Notes under the pieces: generated by a model
The model's database searches: none
Seen by the model: only the letters and a program-made list of their open reading frames with translations
What the model was told of the DNA's origin: nothing
Program-made: the position numbers and the translations under genes
Assembly: GCA_045637425.1 (NCBI GenBank)
Contig: JAZTZL010000019.1
Coordinates: forward strand, 1 to 11,954
Direction of reading: 5' to 3'
DNA: 11,954 bases
From: CAJGBR01 sp045637425
GTDB taxonomy: Bacteria; Bacteroidota; Bacteroidia; Bacteroidales; Rikenellaceae
Part shown: positions 7,563 through 11,954 of the stretch, piece after piece
Numbering within the stretch: position 1 is the first letter of the stretch
Layout of the letters: each line of letters starts with the position of its first letter

Positions 7563-7592
7563 GAGTCCTAAACTTAAAAAATAATTGAAGAA

Positions 7593-8504
7593 ATGGCACT
7601 TGATTCTTTACTAACAAAAACTCAGCCGTTGTTGTCCGATTCGCTCTCGATTAAGGAGAGTCTGGCGCAAAGAGCAGAGCAATTAGCATCTATCGACTTC
7701 GGTAATGTTATGACTACCCTTATCAATCAGGGGGCTCGCGTTGTCTTTAACATTATCATTGCACTGGTTGTCTACTATGTTGGACGCTGGATTATCAAAC
7801 GCGTAGTGAAAATCATTGACAAAATTTGCGAAAAAAAGAGTGTGGAAATTTCTCTGAAGAAATTTTTGCTCAATCTGTCGCGCGCAGTTATGTACATATT
7901 GCTGGTTACGGTGATTATCGGACTCATCGGGTTGGATATGACTTCGTTTATCGCAATCTTTGCGTCGGCAGGTTTAGCTGTAGGTATGGCTCTGAGCGGT
8001 ACGTTGCAGAACTTCGCTGGAGGAGTGATGATTCTTGCTTTCCGTCCATTCAAAGTCGGCGACTTCATCGAGGCTCAAGGTCAATCGGGTACGGTTAAGG
8101 AGATATCTTTGTTCTGTACAATCATCAATACTTTGGATAATAAAACAATCATTGTTCCCAATGGCGGCCTCTCTACGGGTATCGTGAATAACTACTCGAA
8201 GGAGCCTATCCGTCGAGTTGACCTCACTGTGTCAATCTCTTATGGTGATGATTATCAGCTGGCTCGCAGTGTGATTATGGAACTTATCGAGTCTGACACG
8301 AGAATCAAACAGACTCCCGCACCATTTATCGGACTCTCAACACTGAATCAGAGCTCGGTTGATATCGCAGTGTTGCTGTGGGTTGATGCTGCCGATTATG
8401 CTGGAGTAAAATTCTCAATGAACGAGCGCATCTACAAGACTCTGCCCGAACGTGGATTGAACTTCCCATATCCGCACTTAGATGTAAATATCCTAAATAA
8501 ATAG
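7593..8504 (+). CDS. mscS: MscS-family mechanosensitive ion channel
   Basis: Small-conductance mechanosensitive channel, 303 residues, close to E. coli MscS (286). It opens under membrane tension to release solutes during hypo-osmotic shock. Helices are visible at about 48-66 (TM1) and 97-115 (TM2). The pore-lining TM3 runs from about 119 with small-residue packing (IFASAGLAVGMALSGTLQNF). The typical continuation GGVMILAFRPFKVGDFI leads into the beta domain, and the cytoplasmic cage ends with FPYPHLDVNI. The N-terminal 40 residues are polar and rich in Ser/Leu, as in MscS rather than the large MscK/MscM forms. The ATG at 7593 sits 30 bases after a good -7 element. It probably forms a two-gene transcript with the small membrane protein downstream, ending at the 8738-8774 terminator. 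Confidence 0.95.
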   Translation: MALDSLLTKTQPLLSDSLSIKESLAQRAEQLASIDFGNVMTTLINQGARVVFNIIIALVVYYVGRWIIKRVVKIIDKICEKKSVEISLKKFLLNLSRAVMYILLVTVIIGLIGLDMTSFIAIFASAGLAVGMALSGTLQNFAGGVMILAFRPFKVGDFIEAQGQSGTVKEISLFCTIINTLDNKTIIVPNGGLSTGIVNNYSKEPIRRVDLTVSISYGDDYQLARSVIMELIESDTRIKQTPAPFIGLSTLNQSSVDIAVLLWVDAADYAGVKFSMNERIYKTLPERGLNFPYPHLDVNILNK

Positions 8505-8511
8505 ATGTGTT

Positions 8512-8727
8512 ATGGCTGTTTTAATAGTTTTAGGTTTGCTGTTATTGGCCGGTTGTATTTGGCTTGTGGTTTATTGCTTTAAGCACGCTAAAGAGCAGCG
8601 CGTTTACGGAGTAATAGGCAGTTTTATACTACTGACAATACTCGGCTGTTTGGCAACGGCAATTTACTTTACGGTTGTAGATAAACCTACCGTTAAGAAA
8701 GATGGTCCAAAAATGATCTCTCTGTGA
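8512..8727 (+). CDS. Small two-helix membrane protein of unknown function
   Basis: A 71-residue protein I do not recognise. Two hydrophobic helices (about 2-23 and 34-56) are joined by a short basic loop (KHAKEQR) and followed by a polar, lysine-containing tail (DKPTVKKDGPKM). The basic loop suggests both termini face the periplasm or cell exterior and the loop faces the cytosol. It starts 7 bases after the mscS stop and ends just before a strong terminator, so it is the second gene of the mscS transcript. No other frame competes, and the hydrophobic pattern with charged boundaries supports a real gene. An accessory role to the channel is possible but rests only on position. Confidence 0.72.
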   Translation: MAVLIVLGLLLLAGCIWLVVYCFKHAKEQRVYGVIGSFILLTILGCLATAIYFTVVDKPTVKKDGPKMISL

Positions 8728-8737
8728 TTTTAACAAG

Positions 8738-8774
8738 AAAAAATGACATCACGCAATGTGATGTCATTTTTTTT
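8738..8774. terminator. Strong bidirectional intrinsic terminator
   Basis: The arms AAAAAATGACATCAC (8738-8752) and GTGATGTCATTTTTT (8758-8772) are perfect inverted repeats around the 5-base loop GCAAT, followed by further T to 8774. The A tract at the left end gives a U tract on the minus-strand transcript, so the element should stop transcription from both sides. It ends the mscS transcript on the plus strand and the NUDIX gene on the minus strand, whose stop codon (8773-8775) touches the element. Confidence 0.94.
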
Positions 8775-9369
8775 ATCTCAGGGATTTGAATCTAATGATA
8801 ATATCTCGGATATTTCCAAAACTTTTTTCGGTGTAACGCTCAATGTCAGATAGCGGAATCCAACGCACTTCGGAAATACCCTCTTCGGTTTGGGGTGTGA
8901 AATTTTGATGTTCGTGTAAAGTCATTCGATACCAATGTGTAGTCTTCATCCTGAAATGTGAATCCCACGGGTAGATATGGTATGTTTCAGCAATTTTTTC
9001 TCCAAGGACTAATCCCGAAATTCCACACTCTTCGCTGACCTCTCGCACTGCACAATGGGCAATCTGCTCGTTTGCCTCGAGGTGGCCTTTGGGTAAATCC
9101 CAGATGCCGTTACGCTTAATCATCAGTATGTTGTCATCACATTCGACTATGCCCCCTGCTGCCGAAACTGACTCGAATTTGGCGGCAATCTGATGAAAAA
9201 TTATCTCAGGTTCAGACGTAATCAAGCATACAGACTTGTTATTTTCGATAAATTTCAACATCTTTGCACTATCTTTCGTGACAAATTCGTTTATATCTGC
9301 GGTGATGCAATCTGTCACAACGCAGTCGGATATGTGCAAACAAGATGATTTGTAGTAAATTTTATACAT
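8773..9369 (-). CDS. NUDIX hydrolase with N-terminal extension
   Basis: A 198-residue protein whose C-terminal two thirds is a NUDIX domain. The Nudix box is exact at 95-117: G, five residues, E, seven residues, then REVSEECGI, providing the metal-binding glutamates (REVSEE). WDLPKGHLE just before it is also typical. The family hydrolyses nucleoside diphosphates linked to another moiety; the substrate cannot be deduced. The first 65 residues do not belong to the NUDIX fold and are not recognised; they contain several cysteines (10, 16, 21, 48) and may be a small alpha/beta domain. It diverges from pyrE with 13 bases between the two ATGs and terminates in the shared hairpin at 8738-8774. Linkage to pyrE suggests a nucleotide-pool housekeeping role, which is inference. 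Confidence 0.92.
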   Translation of the reverse strand: MYKIYYKSSCLHISDCVVTDCITADINEFVTKDSAKMLKFIENNKSVCLITSEPEIIFHQIAAKFESVSAAGGIVECDDNILMIKRNGIWDLPKGHLEANEQIAHCAVREVSEECGISGLVLGEKIAETYHIYPWDSHFRMKTTHWYRMTLHEHQNFTPQTEEGISEVRWIPLSDIERYTEKSFGNIRDIIIRFKSLR

Positions 9370-9382
9370 AAAACTAATTGTT

Positions 9383-10015
9383 ATGACTCAGTCGAAAAAA
9401 AATGTCGCAAGCAGTCTGCTTAAAATTAATGCAGTGAAACTCAGCCCCGAAGCACCATTCACTTGGGCTTCAGGTTGGCATTCTCCAATCTATTGCGATA
9501 ACAGAAAAACACTCTCTTATCCCGAAGTCCGTCGGCAAATATACGAAGAATTTTCTTCGCTTATAGCCGAAAAATATCCAGAAGCTGAACTTATCGCAGG
9601 TGTGGCTACAGGTGCAATCGCTCACGGCGTGCTCGTTGCTGAGCATATGAACAAACCGTTCATTTATGTTCGTAGCGCTCCGAAGAGCCACGGTTTGACT
9701 AATCAGGTGGAAGGTTTTTATCAGAAGGGTCAGAAAGTTGTAGTTATTGAAGACCTCGTTTCAACAGGTTCAAGCAGTTTGAATGCCGTTGAAGCATTGC
9801 GTGATGCAGGTTGTGAAGTGCTGGGTATGGTGGCAATCTTTACTTACGGATTCCCGCAGGCTGCTGAAAACTTCAAAAATGCTAATGTTCAGCTTGATAC
9901 ACTGACCGACTACGGTACAATGATCGAAATGGCCGTAGAACAAGATTACGTTAAAGAAAATCAGTTGGATACGTTGAAACAATGGCGACTCCAACCAGAA
10001 ACCTGGGGACGTTAG
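9383..10015 (+). CDS. pyrE: Orotate phosphoribosyltransferase
   Basis: Joins orotate to PRPP to give orotidine 5'-monophosphate, the fifth step of de novo pyrimidine synthesis; cytosolic, usually a dimer. The 210-residue length is normal. The PRPP-binding motif is clear at about 119-131 (VVVIEDLVSTGSS). Upstream lie the substrate loop features TWASGWHSPIYCDNR (27-41), ATGAIAHG (75-82), and the flexible catalytic loop around RSAPKSHG (97-104) with its conserved lysine. The ATG at 9383 starts MTQSKKNVAS, as expected. The gene is followed after 4 bases by the SRPBCC gene and faces the NUDIX gene. No clear promoter was found; the best nearby match, TAAATTTT at 9356-9363, deviates at the last position and lacks a -33 partner. 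Confidence 0.97.
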   Translation: MTQSKKNVASSLLKINAVKLSPEAPFTWASGWHSPIYCDNRKTLSYPEVRRQIYEEFSSLIAEKYPEAELIAGVATGAIAHGVLVAEHMNKPFIYVRSAPKSHGLTNQVEGFYQKGQKVVVIEDLVSTGSSSLNAVEALRDAGCEVLGMVAIFTYGFPQAAENFKNANVQLDTLTDYGTMIEMAVEQDYVKENQLDTLKQWRLQPETWGR

Positions 10016-10019
10016 TAGT

Positions 10020-10433
10020 ATGGCAGACGTGGAAAAATATGAAAGCCATCAGGTTGTGATCAGAAAACCTGAAGCGCTGATATATGCAATTTTGTCCGAT
10101 TTCAAAAACTTCTCTCCGGCGCTCGAGGGTAAGGTGGAAGATTGGAAAGTAGAAGGGGACAGTTGCTCGTTTAAGGTTAAGGGTATTACGGCCGGAATGA
10201 AAATCGTGGACCGAATCCCGTCGAATACAATCAAAATCGAAGGCGACCAAACATCGCCAATGCCGTTTACGTTCTGGATTCAACTCAAACAGGTGTCGGT
10301 AGATGATACCCGTATGAGACTTACGTTGCATACAAAACTCAATATGATGATGAAGATGATGTTGGGTAAAAAACTGCAGGAGGGAATCAACAAAATGGCC
10401 GATTCAATAGCCGAATCTTTCAATAGATTCTAA
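10020..10433 (+). CDS. SRPBCC-fold (START/Bet v1-like) protein
   Basis: A 137-residue protein with the START/Bet v1-like pattern: an N-terminal strand (ESHQVVIRKP), a short helix (EALIYAILSDFKNF), a run of antiparallel strands (EDWKVEG; CSFKVKG; GMKIVDRIP; TIKIEGD; FTFWIQLKQV; TRMRLTLHT), and a long C-terminal helix (about 105-136) rich in Met and Lys. The fold normally makes a hydrophobic cavity for a small ligand, but no catalytic residues or ligand are apparent. It begins 4 bases after the pyrE stop, so the two are co-transcribed. This pairing is common in Bacteroidota, which supports a conserved but unknown role near pyrimidine synthesis. The methionine-rich stretch MMMKMM at 109-114 is unusual. 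Confidence 0.88.
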   Translation: MADVEKYESHQVVIRKPEALIYAILSDFKNFSPALEGKVEDWKVEGDSCSFKVKGITAGMKIVDRIPSNTIKIEGDQTSPMPFTFWIQLKQVSVDDTRMRLTLHTKLNMMMKMMLGKKLQEGINKMADSIAESFNRF

Positions 10434-10470
10434 GGCAGAATCGCAATAAATGAAAAAAATTGTCGCTAAT

Positions 10471-10502
10471 TTTGGAAAAACCAAAAGAAGTGCGTACCTT
10501 TG
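10471..10502 (+). promoter_or_regulatory. Promoter of the rplM-rpsI(-rpsB) operon
   Basis: TTTG at 10471-10474 and TACCTTTG at 10495-10502 are separated by 20 bases, matching the Bacteroidota -33/-7 pattern (TTTG / TAnnTTTG) at every fixed position. Transcription should start near 10506-10509, giving a leader of roughly 61-64 bases before the rplM start codon. This is the best promoter in the window and fits a highly expressed ribosomal protein operon. Confidence 0.9.
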
Positions 10503-10506
10503 CGTG

Positions 10507-10539
10507 CCCAAAAGATTGGGTAGTCGGATCAACAGACTA
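10507..10539 (+). ncRNA. Two abutting hairpins in the rplM leader (candidate L13 leader)
   Basis: Immediately at the predicted transcript 5' end, CCCAA (10507-10511) pairs with TTGGG (10516-10520) around an AAGA loop. With no spacer, TAGTC (10521-10525) pairs with GACTA (10535-10539) around a 9-base loop. The two could stack coaxially. Ribosomal protein operons often carry leaders bound by one of their own products, and leader families for L13 have been described, I believe including one in Bacteroidia. Whether this is a member needs a covariance-model search. No terminator follows, so any control would act on translation or stability. Confidence 0.5.
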
Positions 10540-10555
10540 ATTTAAAGTATTAACT

Positions 10556-10561
10556 AAAAGG
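10556..10561 (+). promoter_or_regulatory. Shine-Dalgarno-like site supporting the rplM GTG start
   Basis: AAAAGG ends 8 bases before the GTG at 10570. It is one of the few purine-rich G-containing sites before a gene in this window and supports the GTG start over a later ATG. Confidence 0.5.
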
Positions 10562-10569
10562 TAAAAACA

Positions 10570-11025
10570 GTGGAGTCATTAAGCTACAAAACCGTCTCTG
10601 TTAACCCACAAACTGCGAAAAAAGAGTGGGTTGTAATCGACGCTACAAATGCGCCGGTAGGACGGCTTGCCGTTGCAGTTGCAGATATTCTGCGCGGTAA
10701 GAACAAACCCTGTTTCACTCCTCACACTGACTGCGGTGACAATGTTATCGTAATCAATGCTGAAAAAGTGAGACTCACGGGAAAGAAAATGACTGACAAG
10801 GTTTATGTGCATTATACCGGTTATCCGGGAGGACAACGTTTTGCACGTCCGGTTGATATGCTCAAACGTAAACCTTCGTTTGTCGTAGAACACGCAGTAA
10901 AGGGTATGCTGCCCAAAACTCGTCTCGGAGCTGCTCAGTTCCGTAACTTGAAAGTGTATGCAGGCGCGGAACACCCGCACGCTGCTCAGCAACCCAAAGA
11001 AATCAAACTTAACGAAATCAGGTAA
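10570..11025 (+). CDS. rplM: 50S ribosomal protein L13
   Basis: Large-subunit assembly protein L13, 151 residues, the normal Bacteroidota length. Recognisable segments are KEWVVIDATNAPVGRLA (19-35), GKNKPCFTPHTDCGDN (44-59), YTGYPGGQR (82-90), VKGMLPKTRLG (109-119) and the C-terminal EHPHAAQQPKEI. The start is GTG at 10570: the protein then begins MESLSYKTVSVN, which matches the usual L13 N-terminus, and the first in-frame ATG lies far inside the conserved core. A purine-rich site precedes it. Its stop overlaps the rpsI start by one base (TAATG), giving coupled translation that keeps L13 and S9 in balance. It is driven by the promoter at 10471-10502 through a leader with two hairpins. Confidence 0.98.
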   Translation: MESLSYKTVSVNPQTAKKEWVVIDATNAPVGRLAVAVADILRGKNKPCFTPHTDCGDNVIVINAEKVRLTGKKMTDKVYVHYTGYPGGQRFARPVDMLKRKPSFVVEHAVKGMLPKTRLGAAQFRNLKVYAGAEHPHAAQQPKEIKLNEIR

Positions 11026-11417
11026 TGAGTACTGAAGTTGTAAACACCGTAGGTCGTAGAAAAGCTGCTGTCGCAAGAGTCTATGTGAAGGCCGGTGAAG
11101 GTAAAATTACAATCAACAAAAGAACCATCGAGGAGTACTTCCCGCTGGAAATCCTGCGCTATGTAGTAAAACAACCAATGTTGGTTACTGAAACCGTAGG
11201 AAACTTTGACGTAACTATCACCCTCGACGGTGGTGGTATCAAAGGCCAAGCTGAAGCAGCTCGTTTGGGTATCGCTCGTGCTCTGTGTCAAATCAATCCG
11301 GAATATCGTCCTATCTTGAAGAAGAACGGATTTATGACTCGTGACCCGCGCGAAGTTGAACGTAAGAAACCTGGTCAACCAGGAGCACGCAGAAGATTCC
11401 AATTCAGCAAACGTTAA
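11025..11417 (+). CDS. rpsI: 30S ribosomal protein S9
   Basis: Small-subunit protein S9, 130 residues, normal length. Its C-terminal tail reaches the P-site tRNA. Motifs: GRRKAAVARVYVKAGEGKIT (10-29), GGGIKGQAEAARLGIARAL (69-87), FMTRDPREVERKKPGQPGA (103-121) and the invariant end RRFQFSKR. The ATG at 11025 overlaps the rplM stop by one base, so its translation depends on ribosomes finishing rplM. It is followed by 220 non-coding bases before rpsB. There is no clear T-tract terminator after it, so read-through into rpsB is plausible. Confidence 0.98.
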   Translation: MSTEVVNTVGRRKAAVARVYVKAGEGKITINKRTIEEYFPLEILRYVVKQPMLVTETVGNFDVTITLDGGGIKGQAEAARLGIARALCQINPEYRPILKKNGFMTRDPREVERKKPGQPGARRRFQFSKR

Positions 11418-11637
11418 TCGACCGAATCCGGAAAATTTTGCACAGGCGGCGTAGTCAAACTCTCGAGACTTTCTTTTGAGACTACTCGATTGTTGCACCG
11501 CTTGCGAAAAACCGCAGGACCGCACAAGGTGCGCTACCTTGCGAGTTGAAAATGAGTGAGCCTGGTCAGCCAATGCTGCCGATTCGAGGTGTGTTGTGCC
11601 TGAACAAAGAGGGCTCCAATAGAAAAACAAAAGTAAA
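11418..11637 (+). ncRNA. Structured intergenic segment between rpsI and rpsB (candidate S2 leader)
   Basis: 220 bases with no credible gene and several inverted repeats. (1) GTAGTC at 11451-11456 pairs with GACTAC at 11480-11485. (2) GCACC at 11495-11499 with GGTGC at 11528-11532. (3) CGCAC at 11521-11525 with GTGCG at 11529-11533. (4) CAAGGT at 11525-11530 with ACCTTG at 11536-11541. (5) CAGC at 11567-11570 with GCTG at 11575-11578. (6) GAGCC at 11558-11562 with GGCTC at 11612-11616. Pairs 2, 3 and 4 compete for the same bases, so they cannot coexist. This density of GC-rich alternatives in an otherwise AT-rich genome suggests an RNA controlling rpsB. It was judged by eye; no folding energy was computed. 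Confidence 0.5.
11535..11542 (+). promoter_or_regulatory. Degenerate -7-like element upstream of rpsB
   Basis: TACCTTGC resembles the rplM element (TACCTTTG followed by CG) but lacks one T, so it fits TAnnTTTG only in part. No TTTG or TTG lies 19-21 bases upstream. It also forms part of hairpin arm 11536-11541, so the resemblance may be coincidental. If used, rpsB would have its own transcript with a leader of roughly 90 bases. Confidence 0.25.
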
Positions 11638-11954
11638 ATGGCAAGAACAGATTTTAATCAATTGCTCGAAGCTGGTGTTCACTTTGGACACCAAAAACGC
11701 AAATGGAATCCCAAAATGGCTCCATATATCTTTATGGAAAAGAACGGGATTCATATTATTGACCTGCACAAAACAGTAGTCAAATTGGACGAAGCTGCTA
11801 CCGCAATGAAACAAATCGCTAAAAGTGGTCGCAAGATTTTGTTCGTAGCTACTAAGAAGCAGGCTAAGGACATCGTTTCTGAAACAGTACAACGCATTGC
11901 TATGCCTTATGTTACAGAACGCTGGCCGGGTGGTATGCTTACAAACTTCCCAAC
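11638..11954 (+). CDS. rpsB: 30S ribosomal protein S2, 5' part
   Basis: Small-subunit protein S2; the frame opens at the ATG at 11638 and runs off the window after 105 whole residues of an expected 230-280. The N-terminal signature LLEAGVHFGHQKRKWNPKM (9-27) is diagnostic. It is followed by the equally typical GIHIIDLHKTV (37-47), KILFVATKKQAKDIV (66-80) and RWPGGMLTNF (95-104). The start is preceded by an A-rich stretch rather than a Shine-Dalgarno site, as is usual in the Bacteroidota. It lies 220 bases after rpsI in the same direction; elsewhere in the phylum rpsB is commonly followed by tsf, which would be outside this window. Confidence 0.97.
   Translation, partial: MARTDFNQLLEAGVHFGHQKRKWNPKMAPYIFMEKNGIHIIDLHKTVVKLDEAATAMKQIAKSGRKILFVATKKQAKDIVSETVQRIAMPYVTERWPGGMLTNFP

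Larger units (their letters stand above)
7327..7592. other. Divergent AT-rich intergenic region between moxR and mscS
   Basis: These 266 bases separate the two divergent operons and hold no plausible gene. The DNA is very rich in T runs on the plus strand. It contains the mscS promoter element at 7555-7562 and a small hairpin at 7367-7394, described separately. On the minus strand a TATAAT hexamer occurs at 7419-7424 but has no matching upstream element, and no TAnnTTTG element was found in that direction. The moxR leader could therefore be anything up to about 250 bases. Confidence 0.7.

Noticed and set aside
9271..9290. TATCTTTC and CATCTTTG inside the NUDIX gene as pyrE promoters
   Set aside because: Both deviate from TAnnTTTG at a fixed position and lie about 100 bases before the pyrE start with no -33 element confirmed.
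10986..11630. Minus-strand frame of 214 codons over rpsI and the rpsI-rpsB gap
   Set aside because: Mostly antisense to rpsI, a certain gene; no motif, and no promoter or ribosome site seen.
11546..11779. Plus-strand frame of 77 codons running from the rpsB leader into rpsB
   Set aside because: It overlaps the diagnostic S2 coding frame in another frame. A short leader peptide was considered, but the frame extends well inside rpsB and shows no typical regulatory-codon cluster.
1..11954. Mobile element, defence system, CRISPR or tRNA
   Set aside because: No transposase, integrase, repeat-spacer pattern, terminal inverted repeats or tRNA-like cloverleaf was seen; all genes are ordinary chromosomal families.

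Overview
The window comes from a Bacteroidota genome, most likely order Bacteroidales. The signs are a Bat (Bacteroides aerotolerance) gene cluster, the ribosomal order rplM-rpsI-rpsB, a pyrE-SRPBCC pair, near absence of classical Shine-Dalgarno sites, and promoters that fit the Bacteroidota pattern TTTG / TAnnTTTG. Genus cannot be fixed from the sequence alone. Nearly all the content is housekeeping or conserved accessory; no phage, IS element, CRISPR array, tRNA or rRNA was seen.

Region 1 (1-7326, all minus strand) reads as one long operon: moxR AAA+ ATPase, DUF58 protein, a short BatD-like membrane protein, a TPR protein (BatC-like), batA and batB (von Willebrand A proteins), then an SDR oxidoreductase and ung (uracil-DNA glycosylase, cut by the window edge in its last residues). 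Spacing runs from a 4-base overlap to 28 bases. The MoxR ATPase probably acts on the membrane-anchored VWA proteins, with the TPR and BatD-like proteins as periplasmic partners. Compared with the usual Bacteroides order (moxR, DUF58, small membrane protein, batA, batB, batC, batD, batE), the TPR gene lies upstream of batA, and the full-size batD and batE are not here; SDR and ung follow batB instead.

Region 2 (7327-7592) is a very AT-rich divergent intergenic region with a clear plus-strand promoter -7 element. Region 3 (7593-8727) holds an MscS-type mechanosensitive channel and a small two-helix membrane protein, closed by a strong bidirectional terminator at 8738-8774 that also ends the convergent NUDIX gene.

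Region 4 (8773-10433) has the NUDIX hydrolase (minus) and, diverging with only 13 bases between start codons, pyrE (orotate phosphoribosyltransferase) followed by an SRPBCC-fold protein. Region 5 (10434-11954) is the ribosomal protein operon: an excellent promoter, a short leader with two abutting hairpins, rplM (GTG start), rpsI (1-base overlap), a 220-base structured gap, and the 5' part of rpsB. The two non-coding RNA segments in this operon, before rplM and before rpsB, are the least explained parts of the window and the best candidates for regulatory RNA.
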